Shown here: positions 9,491-16,756 of the stretch, piece by piece | How the letters are laid out: each line of letters begins with the position of its first letter | Numbering within the stretch: position 1 is the stretch's first letter | NCBI RefSeq assembly: GCF_026625825.1 | Contig: NZ_CP113065.1 | Span: 1,612,001-1,676,000 of the forward strand | DNA from: Pseudoxanthomonas sp. SL93 | GTDB lineage: Bacteria > Pseudomonadota > Gammaproteobacteria > Xanthomonadales > Xanthomonadaceae | Length of the DNA stretch: 64,000 nt | Direction of reading: 5' to 3' | Program-made: the position numbers and the translations under genes | Notes under the pieces: model-generated | The model's database searches: none | What the model was told of the DNA's origin: nothing | What the model saw: only the letters and a program-made list of their open reading frames with translations

Positions 9491-9916
9491 TCGTGTGGCT
9501 CAGTACGACGCTGGCCATGGCCATCCATGACCGGCAGCTGGCCGAGCACGGGGGCGGCAACGGTCTGCGCGATGCCGGTTTGCTGGAAGCCGCGCTCGCC
9601 CGCCCCCGCAGCGGCACGCCTACGGCGATCCGCCGCCCGATCTGGCCGAACTCGCCGCCAGAGCCTGGCCCACGCGCTGGCGCGGAATCACCCGTTCGTG
9701 GATGGCAACAAGCGCACGGCGCACGTCTGTTACCGGGTCTTCCTCCGGCTCAATGGCGGTGATGTGGTGGCAAGCGATGAAGAGAAGTACGCGATGATGA
9801 TCGGCCTGTCCGAAGGCTCGCTCGGCGAAGCCGACTTCGCCGACTGGCTGCGCCCCCGCATCGTGATGACACGCAAGGGCAAGGTGCAGGAGAAGCGGGC
9901 GACGTACGCGCGCTGA
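9487..9916 (+). pseudogene. doc: Doc/Fic-family death-on-curing toxin, two frameshifts
   Basis: Doc toxins (Fic fold) phosphorylate elongation factor Tu. Here the protein is split over three frames. The N-terminus from ATG 9487 ('AIHDRQLAEHGGGNGLRDAG') is in frame 1 to about 9605. A middle part ('YGDPPPDLAELAA') is in frame 3 to about 9660. The rest, with the intact Fic motif 'HPFVDGNKRTA', is in frame 2. Two single-base losses, one near the C-rich run at 9598-9606 and one near 9655-9665, would explain it. Repaired, the protein would be 143 residues, close to the family size. Sequencing error cannot be excluded. Start overlaps the mini-gene by ATGA. Confidence 0.75.
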
Positions 9917-9924
9917 GGGTCGCC

Positions 9925-11106
9925 TCAGGCGTCTGTTTCCTCGCCCATCGCCTGCCGCAGCCGTGCCGGCATCGCCGCGTCCGCGGCCACTGCCGTTTCC
10001 CGCGGCAGCGTGATGACGAAGATCGTGCGGCCGCCTTCCACGCGGGCCGTCACCTCGCCGCCATGCGCGGTGGCGATCTCGCGCACGATGAACAAGCCCA
10101 GGCCCAGGCTGGTGTGCTCGCCCTGGTTGGCCGCCCGCGAGCCGCGGCGCAGCGGATCGAACAGCGCGTTCAGTGCCTCGGTGGACAGCGGATCGCCCGC
10201 GTTGCTTACCGCGATGCAGGCGCGTTCTTCATCGGCCTCCACGCTGACGCGGATTTCACCGCCCGCGTCGCCGTACTTTGCCGCATTCGTCACCAGGTTG
10301 TGCACGGCTTCGCGCAGGCGGGCGTCGTCGAACTCGCCACACGCGTCGGAGGCCAGGTGCAGCGTGATGGGCGAAGTGCGCAGCGTGGTACGCAGCAGGT
10401 CGACTTCCTCGGCAATGGCCGCGCCCAGGTCGCAGGGCGCGCGGTGCAGCGTCATGCCGGCGCCCAGCGCGCTCTTGCTGTAATCCAGCAGGCCGTCGAC
10501 CAGCCGGCTAAGCTGCAGGCCGCCGCTCAGGATGCGTTCGGCCTGCCGCGCATGCGGCGTGCCCTTGGCGTTGTCCACCAGGAACTCCGCCGTGCCCACC
10601 ACGGCCGTCAGCGGGCCGCGCAGGTCATGCCCCAGTGCGCCGAGGAAGACATTCCGCCACGACTCCACCGTGCGCGAGAACTCCACCAGCGATTCGGCCA
10701 CGGCCTGGTCGATGGCTTCGTTGAAGCGGATGATGTCGTCGATGGCCCCGTCGCCCAGCGCCTCGTCCACCGCCCACAGCCGCAGCACCGATGCGCGCAG
10801 CGCGCGGTACTCGGCAATCATCTGGTTGACGCCGAAACCGTCGTCGGCGCGGCTGCGGCCATGGCTGGTCGCCGCCGATTCCGAAACGCTGGACGACGGT
10901 GCGCGCCCCTGCGCCTTCGCGTGCTGCTGTGCCGGCGTCTGCGGCGTGCGCAGGTCGGCGACGATTTCGCGCAGGATGAGGGGAATGTCGTTGCGCAGAC
11001 GCTTGTGGTTCAGTTGCGCACCTTCCGGCGCCTGCGTGATGGCGAACTCGACGGCGTCGTCGAGGATCCGTTGCGGATGGGCTTCAATGAAATCGGCAAG
11101 TCGCAT
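9925..11106 (-). CDS. Cytoplasmic sensor histidine kinase
   Basis: A 393-residue kinase with no membrane helix. Residues 1 to about 150 are a helical sensor region ('FIEAHPQRILDDAVEFA') like the N-terminal domains of RsbR-type stress regulators. The dimerisation/phosphoacceptor motif 'ALGHDLRGPLTAV' follows (H160). The ATPase domain has an N-box 'HNLVTNAAKYG', a G1-like 'VSNAGDPLS', and a G2 'TSLGLGLFIVREIATAHGG'. All catalytic boxes look intact. The start at 11106 has AAGGAG seven bases upstream. No response regulator is adjacent; three small genes lie just upstream in the same direction. Partner and signal are unknown. Confidence 0.85.
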   Translation of the reverse strand: MRLADFIEAHPQRILDDAVEFAITQAPEGAQLNHKRLRNDIPLILREIVADLRTPQTPAQQHAKAQGRAPSSSVSESAATSHGRSRADDGFGVNQMIAEYRALRASVLRLWAVDEALGDGAIDDIIRFNEAIDQAVAESLVEFSRTVESWRNVFLGALGHDLRGPLTAVVGTAEFLVDNAKGTPHARQAERILSGGLQLSRLVDGLLDYSKSALGAGMTLHRAPCDLGAAIAEEVDLLRTTLRTSPITLHLASDACGEFDDARLREAVHNLVTNAAKYGDAGGEIRVSVEADEERACIAVSNAGDPLSTEALNALFDPLRRGSRAANQGEHTSLGLGLFIVREIATAHGGEVTARVEGGRTIFVITLPRETAVAADAAMPARLRQAMGEETDA

Positions 11107-11191
11107 GGGCACTCCTTGGCGTTCCTTCTGCATGTTCTGCGTGATGTCGTCGTTTATGTTTGTCCCCTTGTTCCGGTGCAATCCGGCGCAC

Positions 11192-11476
11192 TCAGTTGGC
11201 GATGCTGCGCGGATCGCGCCGATCATCGATGTGGGCCGGTGTCTCGGCTCGCGCGTCCGGGCCCACCGGCACGTCGTCGGGATCGCCGGGATCGCGCGGC
11301 ATCGGCGGCCTGCCCGGGTCTTCCGGCCGATACGGATCGCTCGGCACACCCGGCGGGCTGTGCCTGCCGGGTTGGGAAGGCGTGCCGGGCGGCGTGGGCT
11401 GGCCGGGCGGTGTCGGCGTACCCGGCTCGGTCGGTCGGGGCGTGCCGTGTGCGGCGATGCGGGTTGCGTGGGTCAC
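11192..11476 (-). CDS. Proline-rich low-complexity protein, GTG start
   Basis: A 94-residue protein made largely of Pro, Gly, Thr, Asp and Arg, with short PxG repeats such as 'GTPTPPGQPTPPGTPSQPG' (about residues 19-37). It is expected to be disordered or polyproline-helical. The GTG start at 11476 is supported by AGGAG seven bases upstream. It has no signal peptide, so it is presumably cytoplasmic. It is the third of three small genes upstream of the histidine kinase and may share its transcript. Function unknown. Confidence 0.55.
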   Translation of the reverse strand: MTHATRIAAHGTPRPTEPGTPTPPGQPTPPGTPSQPGRHSPPGVPSDPYRPEDPGRPPMPRDPGDPDDVPVGPDARAETPAHIDDRRDPRSIAN

Positions 11477-11507
11477 GTGGTAACTCCTGAGCGCCAGCAC
11501 GGCGCGG

Positions 11508-11705
11508 CTATCGGTCTGCGGTCGACGCCTGCAAGGCGGCGGCCAGGGCGGCGTCACCGGACACCAGATCGGCCCAGCGCACGTCCACCCCGTTGCGGCG
11601 ACCCTTCTCCACCAGCTTCAGGCCGGTGGGGTCGATGGTCAGCGTGTAAGCCTGTTCGCCCAGCATCACTTCGCGGCGAAGCGGTTTGTCGAGAGGCGTC
11701 GTCAT
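11508..11705 (-). CDS. Small hypothetical protein
   Basis: A 65-residue protein with a beta-hairpin-like start ('VMLGEQAYTLTIDPTGLKLVEKG') followed by 'VDVRWADLVSGDAALAAAL'. The pattern resembles small bacterial proteins with a short beta-sheet and one helix, but I cannot name a family. The start overlaps the stop of the upstream gene by ATGA, which supports coupled translation. The proline-rich gene follows 31 bp downstream. Confidence 0.6.
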   Translation of the reverse strand: MTTPLDKPLRREVMLGEQAYTLTIDPTGLKLVEKGRRNGVDVRWADLVSGDAALAAALQASTADR

Positions 11706-11926
11706 GGCATGTCCTTCATCAGCGTGCTCTTCGTAGGCGCGCCCGTCTGCGGCGAATGGCGGCTTGGCTGCCCTTCCCGCGCGCCAGGTTCGGCGTCGGG
11801 ATCATTGCGTTCGTCGTTGGTGCGCTTGCCGGGCGATTCGCCGGGCACGACGACACCGTCGGGGCGACGCTCCTTTTCGATGGGATTGGGCGACACACCT
11901 GTGGCGTCCCGGGTCTTGCGATCCAT
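11702..11926 (-). CDS. Small charged disordered protein
   Basis: A 74-residue protein rich in Lys, Arg, Asp, Glu, Gly and Pro, expected to be intrinsically disordered. The start at 11926 has GAGG spaced eight bases upstream; the in-frame extension to 11971 lacks this. It overlaps the next gene by ATGA. Short hydrophilic proteins of this composition are common near stress regulators in Xanthomonadaceae and related groups, but no function can be stated. Confidence 0.5.
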   Translation of the reverse strand: MDRKTRDATGVSPNPIEKERRPDGVVVPGESPGKRTNDERNDPDAEPGAREGQPSRHSPQTGAPTKSTLMKDMP

Positions 11927-12124
11927 GGCGGGCTCCTCGCTTGCGTGGGTCCAGCGTGGAGGTCGCAACATGGATGGCGCGTGAGCGTGGCGTGGCGGTT
12001 TTCAGCCGGCGGTCACGATGCGGCCGCAATACGACTGCGCGCTGAACGCATTGATTGCATGCACACGCTGACGTAACGAAGCGCGCGCTTGCACGGCGCG
12101 GGGCCCGTGTATCGCCAGTGTCGG

Positions 12125-12493
12125 TTAAGCGGGTGGACGCAGGCGCGTCAGCACGCTTTCCATGTCGTGGCGGCGGAACGGTTTGGCCAGCACGGGCGCG
12201 TCGACGAAGCGTTCTGGCAGCCCCTCGTGCCCATAGCCGGTGGTGAACAGGAACGGCACCCCGCGCTCGCGCAGTGCATCGGCCACGGGGAACGACGGCG
12301 TACCCGCCAGATTCACGTCCACCACGGCCAGGTCGATCGGTGCTTCGTCGAGCGCGGCCAAGGCCTGCTCGACCGAGCCGGCGCTGCCGGCCACTTCGTA
12401 ACCCAGCGTGGGCAGCAGGTCTTCCAGCAACATCACCAGCATGGATTCGTCTTCCACGATGAGGACACGCGGTGTGTGGTCGGTCGTTGTCAT
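12125..12493 (-). CDS. Single-domain response regulator (CheY-like)
   Basis: A 122-residue receiver domain without an output domain. The acidic pocket is 'VEDE' (E14, D15), the phospho-acceptor is D59 in 'VVDVNLAG', the conserved Thr is in 'FTTGYG' (84-85), and the Lys is K104 in 'LAKPF'. The start overlaps the stop of the HWE kinase gene by ATGA, so the kinase at 12490-13881 is the obvious phosphate donor. Single receivers paired with HWE kinases often act as phosphate sinks or relay proteins, for example in general stress or light responses. The output is not visible here. Confidence 0.88.
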   Translation of the reverse strand: MTTTDHTPRVLIVEDESMLVMLLEDLLPTLGYEVAGSAGSVEQALAALDEAPIDLAVVDVNLAGTPSFPVADALRERGVPFLFTTGYGHEGLPERFVDAPVLAKPFRRHDMESVLTRLRPPA

Positions 12494-13881
12494 GCGGCCA
12501 CTTCCAGGTTGGGCAAGGGGGCGGTGATCCGGCAGGTCACGCCGGCGGTGCCGAAGTCGAGTGCCACTTCGCCGCCCAGGTCATGGCGCAGGCCGCGCTC
12601 GATCAGGCGCGAGCCGAAACCGCGGTGCGCGGGGGCGGTGACCGGTGGGCCACCTACTTCCTCCCACGACAGCACCAGGCTGCGACGGCCCTGCACGACC
12701 TCGGCACGCCAGCGGATACGCACGCGTCCGGGCCGCGCCGACAGCGCGCCGTACTTGGTGGCATTGCTGCACAGCTCGTGCAGCGCCATCGACAGCGCCA
12801 GCGCACGTTGCGGGTCCAGCTGCATGTCCGGGCCTTCGATGTCGAAGCGCTCCGGGTCGTCGACCAGGCACGGGGCGATGGCGGTGCGCACGATGTCCTG
12901 CAGCGTGGCGTGTTCCCATTGCTGGCGGGTGAGCACGTCGTGTGCCTGCGCCAGCGCGTGCAGGCGCGCTTCGAAACGGTCGCAGGCCAGGCCCATGTCG
13001 TCGGTGCCGCGCAGCGTCTGCAGGGCGAGCGACTGCACGATGGCCAGGGTGTTCTTGACGCGGTGGTTCAGTTCGTTGAGCAGCAGGCGCTGGTGTTCTT
13101 CGTGCTGCCGGCGCGCGGTGATGTCGGTGGCGGCGCCGAACCATTCGGTCACGTCGCCGCCGATGGGGCGGATGGGCACGGCGCGCGAGGACACCCACAC
13201 CCAGCTGCCGTCTTCGCTGCGCAGGCGGTGTTCGGCGCTGAAGGGGGTCTGGGTGGCGCGTGCACGGGCGATGGCATCGCGCACCTGGTCGCGGTCGTCG
13301 GGGTGGACCAGCACGTCCAGCCAGTCGGGCGTCAGCGAACCGGGACGCCCGAACAGCAGGTTGCCGCCGACCACGTCGACTTCGCTCCAGTCGTGGTTGG
13401 TGCGGTAGACCAGGTCGGAGGTGGCGTCGACCATGGCGGCCAGGCGCTCTTCGCTGCGCCGGCGGGCTTCTTCGTGCAGCTTGCGCTCGGTGACGTCGCG
13501 GGTGGTGCCTGCGACGGCTTCCACCTCGCCGCTGGGGCCGATGACGGGCGTCAGCAGGTAGTCGTAGATGCGGCGGCCGTTGGTGCCGTTGAACGGCACG
13601 TCGCCGCGCACGGGCTGGCGGGTGGCGATGACCTGGTCGATCTCGCGGTCGTGCATGGCGGCGTGCCACGGTTCGTAGCCCAGCTCCAGGCAGTTCTTGC
13701 CGATGGCCTCGTCCCAGGTCTTGCCCCACATGGCCAGCAGGGCCGCGTTGGCGTAGGTGAAGCGATGTTGCAGGTCCCACATGTAGACCAGGTCGGGCGT
13801 GGTCTGCAGCAGGGTTTCGTACAGGCGAACGCGCTGCTCCGCGGGGGCGTGCGCGCCGCCTGCCATCAGGGAGCTGTCCAT
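12490..13881 (-). CDS. PAS-PAS HWE-family histidine kinase
   Basis: A soluble 463-residue kinase. It has two PAS domains (about residues 15-135 and 145-260), the second followed by 'ATDITARR', a PAC-like end. The HWE-type phosphoacceptor segment 'LNHRVKNTLAIVQSL' follows (H273). The family's 'W-E' element is at about 322-323, the N-box is 'HELCSNATKYGALS', and the C-terminal 'GFGSRLIERGL' is typical of HWE kinases. PAS domains suggest a small-molecule, redox or light signal; no flavin-binding Cys motif of LOV type (NCRFL) is seen, so light sensing is not supported. Coupled by ATGA to its receiver partner. Confidence 0.88.
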   Translation of the reverse strand: MDSSLMAGGAHAPAEQRVRLYETLLQTTPDLVYMWDLQHRFTYANAALLAMWGKTWDEAIGKNCLELGYEPWHAAMHDREIDQVIATRQPVRGDVPFNGTNGRRIYDYLLTPVIGPSGEVEAVAGTTRDVTERKLHEEARRRSEERLAAMVDATSDLVYRTNHDWSEVDVVGGNLLFGRPGSLTPDWLDVLVHPDDRDQVRDAIARARATQTPFSAEHRLRSEDGSWVWVSSRAVPIRPIGGDVTEWFGAATDITARRQHEEHQRLLLNELNHRVKNTLAIVQSLALQTLRGTDDMGLACDRFEARLHALAQAHDVLTRQQWEHATLQDIVRTAIAPCLVDDPERFDIEGPDMQLDPQRALALSMALHELCSNATKYGALSARPGRVRIRWRAEVVQGRRSLVLSWEEVGGPPVTAPAHRGFGSRLIERGLRHDLGGEVALDFGTAGVTCRITAPLPNLEVAA

Positions 13882-14002
13882 GGGAAGCGTGTCTGGGGTG
13901 ATGGCGATGCCTCACACTACCGCTCGTCGGCGTGCGCTACCCGTGAAACTTGGCACGGAGGCGGCGGCCCGCACGGCTGCTGTTCAGATAGCGCGCATGA
14001 AA

Positions 14003-14025
14003 AAGGCCCCGCGGTGCGGGGCCTT
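14003..14025 (-). terminator. Rho-independent terminator of the gene at 14049
   Basis: A 10-bp GC-rich stem (14003-14012 with 14016-14025) has a three-base loop. On the minus strand it is followed by a T-run (A-run 14000-14004 on the plus strand). It lies 24 bp beyond the stop at 14049. On the plus strand the T-tract is weak. Confidence 0.75.
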
Positions 14026-14048
14026 CTTGTTCTACGGAATCCAGCCGG

Positions 14049-14531
14049 TCAGCCGTTGCCAGCGCCGCTGCCGCCAGGCGCCGATGCGGTGGAACGCCGC
14101 ACGAAGCGGGCGGCCAGTTCGCGGCGGGCGTCGTCCACGCCCTTGTCCTTGCCGGCCACGCGGATGACGCCGTAAACCTCCAGCGAGGCGGCCATCAGGT
14201 CGCTGCCGAGGGCGAGTTCGGTATCGGACACGCGCTGCATGAGGTGCGCCAACCGTGCGGCGCGCGGGCGCAGGGCTTCCAGGGCGAAGTGGTCCTGGCG
14301 GAAGGCGTCGAAGTCGAAGTCGCGCGGCATCAGGCCGGCGTGCTGCTGGGCGACGGCCAAGGCGGTGGCGCAGAAGGCGCGGGACTTGGTGCCCATCTTC
14401 ACCAGGTCGGAGCGTTCGTCGACGGTGAGGGCGATCAGCAGGTCGAGGTCGGCTTCGAGGGCGGTCAGGGAGCCGTCGATGCGCTCCAGGCGGTCGGCTT
14501 CGAACGTCATGGCAATGCGGTTCTGTGTCAT
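14049..14531 (-). CDS. Hypothetical helical protein
   Basis: A 160-residue protein of long amphipathic helices. An N-terminal acidic helix ('LERIDGSLTALEADLDLLIAL') is followed by 'SRAFCATALAVAQQHAGLM', a 'RVSDTELALGSDLMAASLEVYG' segment and a basic C-terminal helix. It has no signal peptide or membrane helix. The start at 14531 is preceded by AAAGGA; the open frame continues upstream but is not protein-like. Family not recognised. It faces away from the restriction island and ends at its own terminator. Confidence 0.65.
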   Translation of the reverse strand: MTQNRIAMTFEADRLERIDGSLTALEADLDLLIALTVDERSDLVKMGTKSRAFCATALAVAQQHAGLMPRDFDFDAFRQDHFALEALRPRAARLAHLMQRVSDTELALGSDLMAASLEVYGVIRVAGKDKGVDDARRELAARFVRRSTASAPGGSGAGNG

Positions 14532-14686
14532 GTGGTTGCGTCCTTTCAGGTTGTACCGGCCGGGTCCGGCCGGCATGGGCAGCCTAATGCCGCCCGCCCG
14601 CATTGCGACGCGCAACCCCGCTAATGGAGTAGTTCTCACACTCCACAGGGCGATTGGGCAAAAAAGAGTGGCGCGACACCGAAAAA

Positions 14687-14891
14687 GGTCCAGCGTTGGA
14701 CCAAAAAGGGGCAACGTTGGACCTTAGTGTGAGAAGAGAGATCGAAAAAGGTGGAACGTTGGGCCTGAATGAGAGAAGAGAGGACCAAATAGATCCAACG
14801 TTGGACCTTAGTGAGAGAAGAGAGACCCGAAAAGGTGGAACGTTGGACCTTAGTGTGAGGAGAGAGGACCTAAAAGGTCCAACGTTGGACC
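14687..14891. repeat. Helically phased array of six AACGTT-centred sites
   Basis: Six 16-bp sites centred on AACGTT (first copy AGCGTT) start at 14687, 14708, 14750, 14792, 14834 and 14876. Spacings are 21, 42, 42, 42 and 42 bp, i.e. two or four turns of B-DNA. The last is the perfect palindrome GGTCCAACGTTGGACC; the first and fourth differ by one base. The third and fifth have a different left arm (GGTGG), giving an 84-bp higher-order unit. Linkers are purine-rich (AGTGTGAGAAGAGAG). The array fills most of the 460-bp gap 14532-14991 between a hypothetical gene and the hsdM 3' end. 42 is divisible by three, so a TTG-start frame runs through it, but it has no codon bias or good ribosome site. 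Confidence 0.8.
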
Positions 14892-14991
14892 TTAGTGTGA
14901 GAAGAGACGCGGGAAAGAGAACAACACAGAGCGTCGGAGTGAAAAAGACGCCCTCCAGCGTAGCAGTCGGCTACCGCCCCATATCTGCCCC

Positions 14992-16635
14992 CTACTCTTC
15001 CAGTTCGACGCCCCCCACCGGCAGCAACGACAGCCCCAACTCCTTGAGGAACGCATTGTGCTTGGCCGTCGCCGCTCGAAGTTCCTTCTCGATCGCCACC
15101 AGATCGTGATGCGTCTTCACCAAATCAATCTCGCTCTCCGCCTCTGCCGTGCTGACATAGCGCGAGATATTGAGATTGAAGTCGTTGTCGGCGATCTCCT
15201 TCATCGAGACGCGGCGCGAGTAACGCTCGTGCTCGGCGCGGTCGCGGTACGTCTCGACGATGCACTGGATGTGATCGTCACCCAGCTGGTTCTGCCGCTT
15301 GCCCTTGGTGAAATGATCGGCGGCGTTGATGAACAGCACGTCGTCCGGCTTCTTGCACTTCTTCAGCACCAGGATGCAGACCGGGATGCCGGTGGAATAG
15401 AACAGATTGGGCGGCAGGCCGATCACGGTGTCGATGTGGCCGTCGGTGAGCAGCTTGGTACGGATGTCCGCTTCCTTGCCCCCACGAAACAGCACGCCGT
15501 GCGGCAGGATGATGGCCATCACGCCGTCGTCCTTCAGGTAGTGCAGGCCGTGCAGCAGGAAGGCGAAGTCGGCGGCGCTCTTGGGGGCGACACCGTGGTT
15601 CTTGAAGCGCATGTCCTCGGCCATGGCCTCGCCCGGCTCCCAGCGGTAGCTGAAAGGCGGGTTGGCGACGATGGCATCGAACTGCGGCTTCTTCGCCGGA
15701 TTCGTCTCGCGCAGGAAGTCCCAGTCGTTGGTCAGGGTGTCGCCGTGATAGATCTCGAACTCGGTGTCCTTCACCCCGTGCAGCAGCATGTTCATGCGCG
15801 CCAGGTTGTAGGTGGTGATGTTCTTCTCCATGCCGTAGATCCGGCCGATGCTGCCGCCGGCGTCCTTCATGCGGTGGCGCACGTTGAGCAGCAGCGAGCC
15901 AGAGCCGCAGGCGAAATCGAAGACGCTGTCCAGCTTGCTGCGCAGACCGGCTTTCGGCTCTTGGCTGTCTAGGGTGACTATGGCGGAGAGGATGTTGGAA
16001 ATCTGCTGCGGGGTATAGAACTCACCCGCCTTCTTACCCGATCCGGCAGCGAACTGGCCTATCAGGTATTCGTAAGCATCACCAAGCGCATCGACATCAG
16101 TCGAGAACTCTGCAATACCCTCGGCGATCTTACTGATGATGGCGCATAACTTGGTGTTGCGATCGGCGTATTTGCGCCCCAGCTTGTCCGAAGCCAGGTT
16201 GATCTCAGAGAACAAGCCTTGGAACTGGCTCTGGAACGACTCCTCCTCGATGTACTTGAAGCCCCGCTGCAAGGTGTTCAGCAGCTCGTCGTTTTGGGTC
16301 TTGGCTAAGTGGACGACATGGCCCCAAAGGTATTCTGGCTTAATGACGTAATGCGCTTTGCGTCGCATCTGCTGCTCGAACGCCGGCACGTCCGCCGCAT
16401 TGTCCGCATACCATACAGACAGTGGCGTCCTCCCACCGTTACCGATGGCGACCGGATCCGGATAGTCGGCGCCCAGCTCCTTCTTCGCGGCTTCCTCATA
16501 GTTCCACGAAAGATAGCGAAGGAACAGGAAGGACAGCATGTAATCGCGAAAGTCGTCGGCGTTCATCGCGCCACGCAGCTGATCGGCGATCGCCCAAAGG
16601 GTCTTGCCGAGTTGTTTCTGATCTTTGTCGTTCAT
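14992..16635 (-). CDS. hsdM: Type I restriction-modification DNA methyltransferase subunit HsdM
   Basis: A 547-residue N6-adenine methyltransferase subunit. Residues 1 to about 150 are the HsdM N-terminal helical domain. 'GEFYTP' (204-209) precedes the AdoMet-binding motif I 'DFACGSGSLL' (240-249), and the catalytic motif IV is 'NPPF' (325-328). The C-terminal tail contacts HsdS. Two HsdM with one HsdS form the methylase; with HsdR the complex restricts unmethylated DNA. It is the last gene of the island, 121 bp after the PrrC-like gene, so it may have its own promoter in that gap. Having M last and away from S is unusual. Confidence 0.95.
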   Translation of the reverse strand: MNDKDQKQLGKTLWAIADQLRGAMNADDFRDYMLSFLFLRYLSWNYEEAAKKELGADYPDPVAIGNGGRTPLSVWYADNAADVPAFEQQMRRKAHYVIKPEYLWGHVVHLAKTQNDELLNTLQRGFKYIEEESFQSQFQGLFSEINLASDKLGRKYADRNTKLCAIISKIAEGIAEFSTDVDALGDAYEYLIGQFAAGSGKKAGEFYTPQQISNILSAIVTLDSQEPKAGLRSKLDSVFDFACGSGSLLLNVRHRMKDAGGSIGRIYGMEKNITTYNLARMNMLLHGVKDTEFEIYHGDTLTNDWDFLRETNPAKKPQFDAIVANPPFSYRWEPGEAMAEDMRFKNHGVAPKSAADFAFLLHGLHYLKDDGVMAIILPHGVLFRGGKEADIRTKLLTDGHIDTVIGLPPNLFYSTGIPVCILVLKKCKKPDDVLFINAADHFTKGKRQNQLGDDHIQCIVETYRDRAEHERYSRRVSMKEIADNDFNLNISRYVSTAEAESEIDLVKTHHDLVAIEKELRAATAKHNAFLKELGLSLLPVGGVELEE

Positions 16636-16756
16636 GTCTTCAAAGAATCTTTCGTCGTATTGTCAAGGGGCATCCTGCGACACCGGCGGATTTCAAATGC
16701 CCGCCGCATTTCGGAATCAATCCCGACTCTTTCGTTAGCGCAATAGCACAGGTTGT

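Noticed and set aside
12490..13881. A LOV-type light sensor in the HWE kinase
   Set aside because: The flavin-binding Cys motif of LOV domains is not present in either PAS domain.
14687..14891. Interpretation of the 42-bp array as a CRISPR
   Set aside because: Unit-to-unit similarity covers the whole period. There are no unique spacers, and no cas genes are near.
14654..15109. A 151-residue TTG-start frame with 14-residue repeats running through the palindrome array
   Set aside because: It is open only because the repeat is 42 bp. It lacks a good ribosome site, runs antisense into hsdM, and its codon use is unlike the genome.
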